Assembly (NCBI RefSeq): GCF_900107265.1
Contig: NZ_FNPJ01000012.1
Span: forward strand, 1 to 57,913
Source of the DNA: Nitrosomonas sp. Nm33
GTDB taxonomy: Bacteria > Pseudomonadota > Gammaproteobacteria > Burkholderiales > Nitrosomonadaceae
Length of the DNA: 57,913 nucleotides
Reading direction: 5' to 3'
This document shows, one piece after another, positions 30,495-40,700 of the stretch; positions within the stretch are counted from its first letter, which is position 1; the number at the start of each line of letters is the position of its first letter. Below the pieces are notes generated by a model. That model worked only from the letters and a program-made list of their open reading frames with translations. It searched no databases and had not been told where the DNA came from. The translations under genes and the position numbers were made by a program.

Positions 30495-31796
30495 CTATTT
30501 GCCAGTTTCTTTCGATGATACGTTTCTTTGTGTAACACCGGTATAGAGCTGACGAGGACGTCCTATTTTTTGATCGGGATCAGCGATCATTTCATTCCAT
30601 TGAGCTACCCAGCCAACCGTCCGTGCCATTGCGAAAATTGCAGTAAACATGGAAGTCGGTATGCCTAATGCACGTTGTATGATGCCAGAATAAAAATCGA
30701 CATTAGGGTAAAGTTTTTTAGCGATGAAATAGTCATCCTCCAGAGCGATTCTTTCCAGCTCTAAGGCGAGCTTGAAAAGGCGGTTATTATGGAGCCCCAT
30801 TTCATCCAATACCTCGTGACAGGTTTCACGCATGAGTTTTGCGCGTGGATCAAAATTTTTGTATACCCGATGACCGAAGCCCATCAGGCGGAAAGGGTCA
30901 TTCTTGTCTTTCGCGCGTCTGATATATTCATTAATGCGTGAAACATCGCCAATTTCTTCCAGCATGTTAAGACATGCTTCATTTGCACCTCCATGCGCGG
31001 GTCCCCATAAACAGGCGATACCTGCAGAAATACAGGCAAACGGATTGGCGCCACTGGAGCCTGCCAGGCGAACCGTAGAAGTTGAGGCATTTTGCTCATG
31101 ATCGGCGTGAAGAATTAAAATACGATCTAACGCTTTTACGAAGATCGGATTGGGAACATAATTTTCAGCTGGCGTGGCAAACATCATGTACAGAAAGTTT
31201 GCAGCATAGCTTAAATCGTTGCGTGGATAAATGAAGGGTTGCCCAATATTGTATTTGTAAGCCATGGCCGCAATCGTGGGCAATTTGGCAATCAGCCGAA
31301 AGGCGGATTGCTCACGATGAACCGCATCTGAAATATCCATCGCTTCATGGTAAAAGGCTGACAAGGCACCTACCACCCCCACCATCACTGCCATAGGGTG
31401 AGCATCTCTTCGGAACCCACTATAAAATCTGACCAGTTGCTCATGCAGCATGGTATGGCTTTTAATAGCATGAACAAATTGCTTTTTTTGTACGTCAGAG
31501 GGTAACTCGCCATTCAGCAGCAAATAACAGACTTCCATGAAATCACATTGTGTAGCTAGCTGTTCAATAGGGTAGCCACGATAGAGAAGGATACCGTTAT
31601 CGCCATCAATAAATGTGATAGCGGATTTGGTGCTAGCTGTAGAAAGAAAACCAGGATCATAAGTGAACATACCACCCTTGGCATAGAGCGTACGGATATC
31701 AATCGTATCCGGCCCCATATTACCCGACATAATCGGGAGCTCAACCGGTTCTCTATTCTCGCCAAGCAGTAGGGTTGCTGTACGTTGTTCAGACAT
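30495..31796 (-). CDS. gltA: Citrate synthase
   Basis: Citrate synthase condenses acetyl-CoA with oxaloacetate, the entry step of the TCA cycle. The 433-residue product is the type II hexameric form: N-terminal beta domain ([20 protein letters not shown]), [40 protein letters not shown] (about residues 232-251), the catalytic histidine in [14 protein letters not shown] and the aspartate in [15 protein letters not shown]. It lies 60 bp after sdhE and 167 bp before sucA, in a run of TCA-cycle genes. Confidence 0.98.
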   Translation of the reverse strand: MSEQRTATLLLGENREPVELPIMSGNMGPDTIDIRTLYAKGGMFTYDPGFLSTASTKSAITFIDGDNGILLYRGYPIEQLATQCDFMEVCYLLLNGELPSDVQKKQFVHAIKSHTMLHEQLVRFYSGFRRDAHPMAVMVGVVGALSAFYHEAMDISDAVHREQSAFRLIAKLPTIAAMAYKYNIGQPFIYPRNDLSYAANFLYMMFATPAENYVPNPIFVKALDRILILHADHEQNASTSTVRLAGSSGANPFACISAGIACLWGPAHGGANEACLNMLEEIGDVSRINEYIRRAKDKNDPFRLMGFGHRVYKNFDPRAKLMRETCHEVLDEMGLHNNRLFKLALELERIALEDDYFIAKKLYPNVDFYSGIIQRALGIPTSMFTAIFAMARTVGWVAQWNEMIADPDQKIGRPRQLYTGVTQRNVSSKETGK

Positions 31797-31856
31797 ATCT
31801 ATCTCCCATGGTTTGAGGATCTACACGCTTTAGTATAGCAAGCAGCGTTAGTTTGC

Positions 31857-32090
31857 TTAACTTTGTTGAAGAAGCTTTAGAACTGACTTCAAGTTCTCGT
31901 TTGCTGTTTCCTTTTTGGAGGAAATTATATCCCATAGATCATTATCAGGGAGTGTCAGCAATGTTTCAAACGTTTTTAACTGCGTTTCATCTAATTGCAC
32001 ATAGTATTTATCCAGAAAGCGCTGCAATATAATATCCAACTCCAGCAAACCGCGTCGACAACGCCAACGGAGGCGTTCTCGCTGCTTCAT
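31857..32090 (-). CDS. sdhE: FAD assembly factor SdhE
   Basis: SdhE promotes covalent flavinylation of SdhA in succinate dehydrogenase. The 77-residue product is of family size and carries the hallmark RGLLELD (RGxxE motif) at about residues 13-19, plus the helix LDKYYVQLDETQLKTFETLL and a final DNDLWDI. It overlaps sdhB by 4 bp (ATGA), showing coupling. Its expected partner gene sdhA is not in this window. Confidence 0.94.
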   Translation of the reverse strand: MKQRERLRWRCRRGLLELDIILQRFLDKYYVQLDETQLKTFETLLTLPDNDLWDIISSKKETANENLKSVLKLLQQS

Positions 32091-32782
32091 ACTGTTCTTT
32101 TTACCAACATATTTTTGATTTTACCAATTGCACTCGTTGGATTTAATCCTTTTGGACAAACATCCACACAATTCATAATGGTGTGGCAGCGAAACAGGCG
32201 ATAAGGATCTTCCAGATAATCCAATCGTTCAGCAGTAGCTTGATCGCGGCTGTCAGCCAGAAAACGGTAAGCTTGCAGCAAGCCAGCAGGACCGATAAAT
32301 TTATCCGGATTCCACCAGAACGAAGGGCATGCTGTGGAGCAGCATGCACACAAGATACATTCATACATCCCGTCCAATTCGGCTCTTTCTTCTGGTGATT
32401 GCAATCGCTCGGTCTCCGGGGGAGGATCATTATTGATCAAATAAGGTTTGATCGAGTGATATTGCTTAAAAAATTGTGTCATATCCACGATTAAATCGCG
32501 AATAATCGGCTGGCCAGGCAGAGGGCGGATTTCTATCGGTTCTTTCAGGCTGGCTATCGGAGTGATACAGGCTAATCCATTACGACCATTGATGTTCATT
32601 GCATCTGATCCACATACACCTTCCCGGCAGGAGCGACGCAAACTAAGACTGTCATCTTGAGATTTGATTCGAATCAAAGCGTCCAGCAGCATTTTGTCAG
32701 TTGGCTCTAGCTCAATATCATAATCCTGCATGTAAGGTTTCTCATCCTTGTCAGGGTTATAGCGGCTAATTGAGAATCGCAT
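32087..32782 (-). CDS. sdhB: Succinate dehydrogenase iron-sulfur subunit
   Basis: SdhB passes electrons from the flavin subunit to quinone. The 231-residue product has the N-terminal ferredoxin domain with SCREGVCGSDAMNINGRNGL-AC (Cys 52, 57, 72 and Asp 60 for the [2Fe-2S] cluster, as in E. coli) and the C-terminal motifs CILCACCSTACP and CHTIMNCVDVCPKGLNP for the [4Fe-4S] and [3Fe-4S] clusters. A GGAGGAG-like site lies just upstream of the ATG. Unusually, sdhC, sdhD and sdhA do not precede it: thrC ends 115 bp upstream on the same strand. Confidence 0.97.
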   Translation of the reverse strand: MRFSISRYNPDKDEKPYMQDYDIELEPTDKMLLDALIRIKSQDDSLSLRRSCREGVCGSDAMNINGRNGLACITPIASLKEPIEIRPLPGQPIIRDLIVDMTQFFKQYHSIKPYLINNDPPPETERLQSPEERAELDGMYECILCACCSTACPSFWWNPDKFIGPAGLLQAYRFLADSRDQATAERLDYLEDPYRLFRCHTIMNCVDVCPKGLNPTSAIGKIKNMLVKRTV

Positions 32783-32897
32783 GATTGAAGCTCCTCCGTT
32801 TCTTAACAGATAATATTCACCGATAAGGATAGCAGGTGCAGGGCGATGGTATCGATGCGGCTTAAAAGATTGATGTATTCAGAGTGATACCTAATTA

Positions 32898-34313
32898 TCA
32901 AGTCTGTTCAATCTTCTGGGAGATAAAGGTCTTGATTGCATCCACATCTTTATCCATGACCTCAAAGTGTTGAGGAAGGTCTTCCAGATTTTCAAGTTCC
33001 GCAGGCCGTATTGGCTCAAATCCCACAGCTTCCTTGATACTTTCAGCAAATTTTGTGGGTAGCGCGGTTTCCAGGCAAATAAGCGGAATGCCCGGTTCGC
33101 GATATTCAAGTCCAACTTTTACTCCATCTGCGGTATGGGTGTCAATCAAAACTTTGTATTCATGATAGAGCTTACGGATTGTATCAATACGTGCGGCGTG
33201 ATGACTGGTTCCGGAAACGAAGCCAAACTCTTTTGTCTTAACCCACAAAGTGTTACCAAATAGATCGAAAGCATTTCCTTTATCAATGGATTGCCACAAT
33301 TCCTTAACCCGCATAGCATTGCGGTCTGTCAGATCAAAGATAAATCTCTCAAAGTTAGAAGCCTTGGAGATATCCATTGAGGGGCTGCTCGTGTGGTGTG
33401 TTTCGCCAGTGGTGCGCGGCCGGTATAGACCCGTACGGAAGAACTCATCCAATACGTCATTTTCGTTGGTAGCTAGAATGAGTTGTTTGATCGGCAACCC
33501 CATCATGCGCGCTACATGACCAGCAAAAATGTTACCAAAATTCCCTGATGGCACAGAAAATGATACTTGTTCATCGTTTGATTGGGTAACTGCAAAATAT
33601 CCTTTGAAATAATAAACAATCTGTGCAGCTATGCGCGCCCAGTTGATCGAATTGACCGTGCCGATATGGTGTTTTTGCTTGAATGCATGATCATTACTTA
33701 CCGCTTTGACAATATCCTGGCAGTCATCAAAGACACCGCGAATAGCGATATTGAAAATATTTTCATCTTGTAAGGAAAACATTTGCGCGGTTTGGAAGCG
33801 GCTCATTTTGCCAAGCGGTGAAAGCATGAAGACACGGATACCGCGTTTGCCGCGCATGGCATACTCAGCGCTTGAACCGGTATCACCGGAAGTTGCTCCA
33901 AGAATATTCAGCTCAGCTTTTGTCTTGTCTAATGTATATTCAAACAGATTCCCCAATAGCTGCATGGCAATATCCTTGAATGCCAAAGTGGGACCATTAG
34001 ACAGGCACAAGATGTGCAACCCAGGTTCGAGAGTTCTAACCAGCGTAATGTCTGGGCTGCCAAATGCTTCTGCTGTGTAAGTACGCGCTATCAAGTGACG
34101 CAAATCATTAGCAGGAATGTCATCCATGAAACGGGAAAGTATTTCAAATGCGAGCGCCTGATAGTCAAGAGAACGCCATGTTTCAAGTTCAGACGGGCTG
34201 ATTTTTGGATAAACTTCAGGTACAGCGAGCCCGCCATCTGGAGCTAGGCCGCTCAGCAGTATTTCAGTAAAAGTTCTTGGCGACATACCGCCGCGAGTAG
34301 AGATATAATGCAT
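32898..34313 (-). CDS. thrC: Threonine synthase
   Basis: Threonine synthase converts O-phosphohomoserine to threonine with pyridoxal phosphate. The 471-residue product is the long bacterial type: MHYISTRGGMSPRTFTEILL at the start, the PLP lysine at about residue 113 in TLAFKDIAMQ, NILGATSGDTGSSAEYAMRG for phosphate binding, and VPSGNFGNIFAGHVARMMGL. It lies 96 bp after hom in an alaA-hom-thrC order common in betaproteobacteria. Confidence 0.97.
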   Translation of the reverse strand: MHYISTRGGMSPRTFTEILLSGLAPDGGLAVPEVYPKISPSELETWRSLDYQALAFEILSRFMDDIPANDLRHLIARTYTAEAFGSPDITLVRTLEPGLHILCLSNGPTLAFKDIAMQLLGNLFEYTLDKTKAELNILGATSGDTGSSAEYAMRGKRGIRVFMLSPLGKMSRFQTAQMFSLQDENIFNIAIRGVFDDCQDIVKAVSNDHAFKQKHHIGTVNSINWARIAAQIVYYFKGYFAVTQSNDEQVSFSVPSGNFGNIFAGHVARMMGLPIKQLILATNENDVLDEFFRTGLYRPRTTGETHHTSSPSMDISKASNFERFIFDLTDRNAMRVKELWQSIDKGNAFDLFGNTLWVKTKEFGFVSGTSHHAARIDTIRKLYHEYKVLIDTHTADGVKVGLEYREPGIPLICLETALPTKFAESIKEAVGFEPIRPAELENLEDLPQHFEVMDKDVDAIKTFISQKIEQT

Positions 34314-34409
34314 AGTATTCTGATTGAATAATGAGAGAGTAGAAGAAATAAACTACTACCCTAGACTAGTTTGAAAAAATACGGCAAGTCAGCTCAAATT
34401 GCATCATGC

Positions 34410-35723
34410 TTATTTGCTTAATTCTTCCAAACGGATACGCACTACCTTTCCTGCCATGGTAGGCAACTTCTCAATTTTATCTATTGCAGCATTAATGTTC
34501 TTTTCTATCGTTGTATGGATGAGCATGATGATGTTGACTTTATCCTCTTCCTCAGCATGTTCTTTCTGCACCATAGCGTTGATCGAAATATCTGAATCAG
34601 CCAAGATGCGTGTGATATCGGCAAGAACGCCAGGTTTATCCATTGTCTGAAAGCGAAGATAGTAAGCTGTTTCAACCTCTTCCATCGGTACGATCGGGAT
34701 GTCTGATAATAATTCTGGCAGAAATGCGAGATAAGGCACGCGATGTTCCGGATCGGCAGTGAGCAGACGTGCCACATCGACCAAATCAGCTATGACCGAG
34801 CTGGCTGTAGGCTCTGCGCCTGCACCTGCACCATAGTAAAGCGTAGATCCGACGGCGTCGCCTTTGACGACCACCGCATTCATCACGCCTTCCACATTGG
34901 CGATCAGTCTTTTAATAGGAATGAGAGTAGGATGCACACGTAGTTCAATACCCTTCACTACACGCTTGGTAATACCGAGTAGCTTGATGCGGTAACCGAG
35001 TTCTTCAGCGTAGCGGATATCATCATTACTAAGCTTGGTGATGCCTTCGATATAGACCTTATCGAATCTGACTGGGATACCAAAAGCGATCGCTGCCAAA
35101 ATGGTTATTTTATGTGCAGCATCAATCCCTTCAATATCGTAGGTAGGGTCAGCTTCAGCGTAGCCAAGTTTTTGTGCGCGAGCTAACACCGTATCGAATG
35201 CGAGCCCTTTCTCACGCATCTCCGACAAAATAAAATTACTGGTGCCATTGATAATGCCAGCGATCCATTCTATCCGATTGGCGGCTAATCCCTCACGTAA
35301 TGCTTTGATAATGGGAATGCCCCCTGCAACTGCTGCCTCAAAGGCAACAACCACGCCTTTTTGCTGAGCGGCTGCAAAAATCTCATTGCCATGCGATGCC
35401 AGTAGTGCTTTATTGGCTGTAATCACATGTTTGCTATTGGCAATAGCCTGTAGTATCAGTTCTTTAGCAACCGTTTGTCCGCCAATCAATTCGATAACAA
35501 TATCAATGTCGGGACGTGAGACGACTTCGAATGCATCAGCGGTTACGATGGTGTCGCGATCGGCCAGGCGACGTGCTTTTTCAATATCACGGTCGGCAAT
35601 AATACGGATCACAATATTGCGACCGACACGACGGGCAATTTCTTCCTGGTTACGTTTCAGGACGGCATAGGTACCGCCACCGACCGTTCCGATTCCTAAT
35701 AAACCAACGTTAATGGGCTTCAT
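34410..35723 (-). CDS. hom: Homoserine dehydrogenase
   Basis: This enzyme reduces aspartate semialdehyde to homoserine, leading to threonine and methionine. The 437-residue product has the NAD(P)-binding motif GLLGIGTVGGGTY at about residues 7-19, the catalytic domain (AGIINGTSNFILSEM, EADPTYDIEGIDAAHK) and a C-terminal ACT domain (YYLRFQTMDKPGVLADITRI, about residue 355 on), which usually gives feedback inhibition by threonine. It is monofunctional, with no aspartokinase part. It lies between alaA and thrC with gaps of 97 and 96 bp. Confidence 0.97.
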   Translation of the reverse strand: MKPINVGLLGIGTVGGGTYAVLKRNQEEIARRVGRNIVIRIIADRDIEKARRLADRDTIVTADAFEVVSRPDIDIVIELIGGQTVAKELILQAIANSKHVITANKALLASHGNEIFAAAQQKGVVVAFEAAVAGGIPIIKALREGLAANRIEWIAGIINGTSNFILSEMREKGLAFDTVLARAQKLGYAEADPTYDIEGIDAAHKITILAAIAFGIPVRFDKVYIEGITKLSNDDIRYAEELGYRIKLLGITKRVVKGIELRVHPTLIPIKRLIANVEGVMNAVVVKGDAVGSTLYYGAGAGAEPTASSVIADLVDVARLLTADPEHRVPYLAFLPELLSDIPIVPMEEVETAYYLRFQTMDKPGVLADITRILADSDISINAMVQKEHAEEEDKVNIIMLIHTTIEKNINAAIDKIEKLPTMAGKVVRIRLEELSK

Positions 35724-35820
35724 ATTCTGATTTATAAAATTAAACTAAGAATGTTACAAAATAATTAAATTATGGATTTTTCAGAGTTTCTGAGAATATC
35801 CAATGAGATTTGCCATGGAA

Positions 35821-37056
35821 TTATACGGCGTGTATCCCATGACGTTTACGATAACGCTCCAGAAAACGTGCAATTCGACCGATTGCTTCCGTCAGATCGT
35901 CACTATTGGGTAAAAACACCACCCGGAAATGATCGTGATAGAGCCAATTAAAACCAGTTCCCTGTACTACTAGCACCTTTTCTTCCTGCAACATATCCAG
36001 TATGAATTGCTCATCATCTTGAATAGGATAAATTTTTGGGTCCAAGCGCGGAAACAGATATAACGCTGATTGGGGTCGATAGCAGGTTACACCCGGAATA
36101 TCAGTTAGCAGTTTCCAGGCAAGATCACGTTGCCGCTTGAGTCGCCCAGTAGGCATCGTCAAATCATATATACTCTGATAACCTCCTAATGCAGTCTGGA
36201 TACCGAATTGCGCGGGTACATTTGCACACAGACGCATAGAAGCCAGCATATTTAAACCCGCAATATAATCCTGCGCACGTTGCTTATCGCCCGATACCAC
36301 TGCCCAACCAGAGCGAAAACCAGCTGCCCGATAATTCTTTGATAAGCCATTGAATGTTACAAACAAAACATCATCAGCCAGGGAAGCTACCGAAGTGTGT
36401 GTTGCTTGATCGTAAAGTATTTTGTCGTAGATCTCATCTGCATAAATGATTAGATGATGCTGACGAGCAATTTCAATAATCTCAAGCAAGAGGTCAACCG
36501 GATATAATGCACCTGTTGGGTTATTGGGATTGATGATGACAATTGCGCGCGTACGAGGCGTGATTTTAGCACGAATATCATCCAGATCCGGGAACCAATC
36601 AGACTGTTCATCACAAATATAATGGCGTGCAATCCCACCAGCCAACGATACGGCTGCTGTCCACAGGGGATAATCAGGTGCGGGGATGAGCACCTCATCG
36701 TTGTTTTCCAGTAGCGCTTGCATGGCAAGCATAATCAGCTCGGAAACGCCATTACCAATATAAATGTCATCCATTTGCACGTTAGGAATGCGTTTTTCCT
36801 GTGTGTAATGCATGATGGCTTTGCGTGCAGCAAATAGACCCCTTGAATCACAATAACCCGAGGCGGCGGACAGATTTCGGATGACATCCTGTAATATTTC
36901 CTCGGGCGCTTCAAAGCCGAATGAAGCAGGGTTGCCGATATTGAGTTTGATAATGTGATGACCTTCCTCTTCCATTTGTTTGGCCCGGTCGAGGACGGGA
37001 CCACGAATGTCGTAACAGACGTTAGCAAGCTTGCTGGATTTTGTGATGGGCTGCAT
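35821..37056 (-). CDS. alaA: Alanine-forming aminotransferase AlaA
   Basis: AlaA transfers amino groups from glutamate to pyruvate to make alanine. The 411-residue product is a class I PLP aminotransferase very close to E. coli AlaA: SSKLANVCYDIRGPVLDRAK, KLNIGNPASFGFEAPEEILQ, PAPDYPLWTAAVSLAGG, VIINPNNPTGALYP, YADEIYDKILYD, and the PLP lysine in FNGLSKNYRAAGFRSGW. It is the first gene of the alaA-hom-thrC run and divergent from 37302. A mixed role with other 2-oxo acids is possible. Confidence 0.93.
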   Translation of the reverse strand: MQPITKSSKLANVCYDIRGPVLDRAKQMEEEGHHIIKLNIGNPASFGFEAPEEILQDVIRNLSAASGYCDSRGLFAARKAIMHYTQEKRIPNVQMDDIYIGNGVSELIMLAMQALLENNDEVLIPAPDYPLWTAAVSLAGGIARHYICDEQSDWFPDLDDIRAKITPRTRAIVIINPNNPTGALYPVDLLLEIIEIARQHHLIIYADEIYDKILYDQATHTSVASLADDVLFVTFNGLSKNYRAAGFRSGWAVVSGDKQRAQDYIAGLNMLASMRLCANVPAQFGIQTALGGYQSIYDLTMPTGRLKRQRDLAWKLLTDIPGVTCYRPQSALYLFPRLDPKIYPIQDDEQFILDMLQEEKVLVVQGTGFNWLYHDHFRVVFLPNSDDLTEAIGRIARFLERYRKRHGIHAV

Positions 37057-37182
37057 GATTAGTGTGAAAAACTACGCTGTAGTGGATAGATATTGAAAAA
37101 ATAAAGAGAATATAATGTTACCTGACCCATATTTTTTTGCAAAAAAAGTAAAATAAAAAAATCTAAATTAAGTCTAAATTTT

Positions 37183-37282
37183 TATTGATAGCTATTTGCT
37201 GCACAATCGTTCTATAACGCAATAAACTGAAAATAATTTTTAAATACATCCTATTGATAAAGAACAGACTCTTTATTGATAA
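37183..37282. repeat. Three TATTGATA repeats in a divergent promoter region
   Basis: TATTGATA occurs at 37183-37190 and, extended to TATTGATAA, at 37252-37260 and 37274-37282. The last two are 22 bp apart, about two helical turns, just upstream of the gene at 37302. They could be regulator sites, but the region is very AT-rich, so chance is possible. Confidence 0.25.
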
Positions 37283-37301
37283 ATAAGCAGGAGGTTTTAC
37301 A

Positions 37302-37670
37302 TTGAAGCTGCATCTTTCAGAGCATGAAGGATTCAATATTTTTTCCGGGTATGGGGAAGGCTATGTCGCAATTAATCGAGTCCGTTATGAGCATAATTTG
37401 ATCGTGCTACCAGATCATATTATCGAGAACTGGCAAATCGAAAGTTTAGAGCAGTTAAAAGCAGCCCATTTTGATTGCTTACGACCTTTTCAACCAGAAA
37501 TTATTTTACTCGGAACGGGAACAACACTGCGCTTTCCTAACCCCCAATTGATGAAAGCGATGATTTCTTCAGGGTTTGGTCTGGAAGTAATGGATACCCA
37601 TGCAACTTGCCGAACCTATAATGTTTTAGCTGCAGAGGGGCGGCGTGTTGCTGCAGTCTTGATAATCTAA
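37302..37670 (+). CDS. Mth938-like domain protein (DUF498), TTG start
   Basis: The 122-residue product has the Mth938/NDUFAF3 fold signature: YGEGYVAINRVRYEHNLIVL, a central FQPEIILLGTGTTLRFPN and GFGLEVMDTHATCRTYNVLA. Mitochondrial relatives help complex I assembly; the role of the bacterial proteins is not established. TTG follows AGCAGGAGG, an excellent Shine-Dalgarno sequence at 7-bp spacing, so the start is well supported. It is divergent from alaA and convergent with the ATPase gene below (61-bp gap). Confidence 0.9.
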   Translation: MKLHLSEHEGFNIFSGYGEGYVAINRVRYEHNLIVLPDHIIENWQIESLEQLKAAHFDCLRPFQPEIILLGTGTTLRFPNPQLMKAMISSGFGLEVMDTHATCRTYNVLAAEGRRVAAVLII

Positions 37671-37731
37671 TTCTATACTTTCCTCTTGTTAAAGAGATAT
37701 GCATAGAACGTATCTTGACTAGCGCCCATTT

Positions 37732-40700
37732 TTAACCAAAAAAGAAAGATCTAATACGTGACGAAAAAGATGAAATAGCCGTTTTATTGCTCGCTAACCT
37801 CAATATTTCAGCTGATGAAACCTGCTTAGTTTGAATTAGAGAAAGACCTGCCTTGAAGCTGCCGACTTCGCCATTATGAATAGCATAAAATTCTCCAGTC
37901 GTCTGGTTAGGAAGCTTGCTAGAGATATCAATTTTCGCTTCACTGAGCAGAGGACGTAATTTATCAAGAGCCGTGTTCTGTGTGACCCGTCCAATAAACC
38001 ATGAAGAAATCTGATCGCGGGCTCTGTAATCCAGATCCCCTGGGCTTTGTGTGGCGAGCATAAGCCCTAAGCCTGCCGAGCGCGCACGTCTAAGTAAATT
38101 TTCCAGTGGCTCTTTAGTTGCTGGTTTGGATTGGGCTGGAAGATAAAGATCGGCTTCGTCTAACAGGATGACTGCCTGGAGTTTGTCACTGGGAGATCTT
38201 TTTGCGTAGTGGTTTATTTCCAGCAAAAACTGCGCGACCCAGAATAATATGTTTTCATCATTACCGAGAAAAGCTGTATTGATGATACTTAGACGAGTTT
38301 TGTCTGTATGCTTATCGGGCCAAAGACCTAGCAAATTTTGTGCATTGAGTGATTCTCCGTGCTGCGCAAAAAGATTACCACTTGTCAGGCTCAATGTTTG
38401 CAAGTCTCCAACCAGTTTCTTGAATAATTTTGAGTCAAGCTTGCCAATTGCATTAAGTAATAGCGGATCTTCACTATCAATAAAGTCCATCAATGAATCG
38501 AGTGATAAAGCCTGATCCAGCTGTAATTCGCTTAGAATTGCAATCGCTTGTCCAAGGATAGCGATACGGGATTTATCTTGCCCAGAATCTTTGTAGCCCA
38601 TGATTCTGCCTAGTGCAAAAGCGGCATGATTGGCTAGTTGCTGGCGTTCTCCGCTAGGAAGATGCCCCAGTCCAGAAGGTGCGATAGGAATGCTCAAGGC
38701 ACGTCCCTGACCTTCTATTGTGCCAGGGGTATAGATGGCGATTTCGATCTTAGCGCTGAGCCTATCACGCATCTTGGTGCGCTCAGGATCTGCTATTGGA
38801 GTCTGCCAAGTTGCTTCCTGGGCATAACTGCATAAATCCCCTTTTCGATCTAATAGAATTGCAGATACACCTTGTAATAGTAATTGCTCGATGATATTCA
38901 AGGCCAATGTAGTTTTGCCGCTACCTGAACCACCAAGAAAAGCGGCATGACGAACCAATTCAGCATGATTGATTTCATAAGGGCGCGACTGATAATCTTG
39001 TGTAAAGCCGATTCGTAAGAGTGATGGATTAGCTGGATAAATAACTGACGGCACTAGGTCAGGTGGCGGGGGAGAATCGGCATTCGCTATATTCAAAATC
39101 TGTTGCAACGAAGGTAGACTAAGCAATGGTTGCTCAGCGCGCAACCATTGCAAAAATTTAGGGTGGTTTTCATATTCCTGTTGAAATGCTGTCATAGCGA
39201 CCATGGTGCGCCAATCGGAATCAGCAATCACAATCCTTTGCCCGCCGGCTGCTATGAATTCTCCTAATCGCTTAGCGATCTGTGTTTGCGGGTTGGAAGG
39301 AAATTCCGTTGAGCGAAGGGCGATCGGTTTTCGTTTACCCGCTCCCACTTGCAATTGATCAACTTGCTTGGCCAATGACCCCCCTTGCGATGATTTCTGG
39401 CATAGCCCAACAGTTAACTGTTGATTTACATTTCCTGCGGAATCGTGGATATTGATATCCAGAAATCCTTGACGCAACAAACACTGAAGTTGGTGTGAGT
39501 TGTTCAATTCTTTCGCACAATGTTCAATTGAGCTTGCGAGCAATTGCAGTAACTCGTGCTCATCTCCTGGCACTGGATGTGATTCTACTAAATAATCATT
39601 CCATCGTTGTGACATTTCGATTTCAGTGTCGAGGTCGTTACCTTCTGGTTTTACGATATCAATATTAGGAGCTTCAGGAGGCAGCTTGGTTTTAATTGAA
39701 CGTTCTCGTTGTTCGCGACACCAGTTTAGAATTTGACGACTGCTCATTCCAGTAAGTTTTTCTGGAGTATCTGATGGGAATGGGTGAAGTGGGGTGTTTT
39801 CATCGTAAGTAATTGGTTCACTGTCGTATAGATCTTGCAGTCGCGTGGCAATTAATTTTTGTATTTCCTCAGTACTGCGTTTAGTCGTGAGGGTGATTGG
39901 ATTGGGATTCTTTTCGATTCTGTCGAGCTGAGATGTTGATAGATTTCTTTTGAGTATTTCATAGATATCAGACAAGCAGGCGATTACAACAATGACATTA
40001 GGTATTTCTGCCAGTGTAATCATTGCATCCATTGCAAGACGAAATTTTGTATCTGAATCTTCGATTACTTGATGAATACCTTCCAGTTGATCAAGACAAA
40101 TAACAAACGCACCTGTATCAGTAGCTAATATTAATTTGGCTAGCGCCTCAAGCGTATTCAGCGGATTCCCTTGTATGCGTGGTGGAAGACCACCTAATAC
40201 TTTACTGTCATATTCTGCTAAAGGTTCGCAACGAAGATATTTAAAAACCCTGGCGTGAATGGAAGCATCGTCACATTGTAAGTAAAGTAGCGCCCGAATC
40301 AAATCTAAATCTTGTCCGCGAAACTGCTTAATAATCAGATCGGCAATCTCATAAATCAAATTTGCTAAATCTCCTTGACTCAGCTCATTAGTACGTAGGC
40401 ATTCGATTTTACTTTTAGGGATAGCATCTTGCTCGATTAGAACATTGGATAGGCGCATGAGTCCACTCAGATCTCCGGACGGCTGATAATAGGGCTTATC
40501 GAGAGAGTCGATAGTGCGGTAGAGGGCATAATGTGCGTAGTCAGACACAGAGGAAGTCATTTGCATATATGCAAAATAGCCAAGACCATGTTCATGCACA
40601 TAATTGCGAAATGTGCGCATCAAATGTGTCTTGCCTGCTCCAGATTCTCCCAGTAATAGCAGAATGCGACCTGAATCCAGGTGTACTGAGGAATTGATCC

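Noticed and set aside
32783-32897. Possible sdhA remnant upstream of sdhB
   Set aside because: Translation of the gap in all frames shows nothing like the C-terminus of SdhA.
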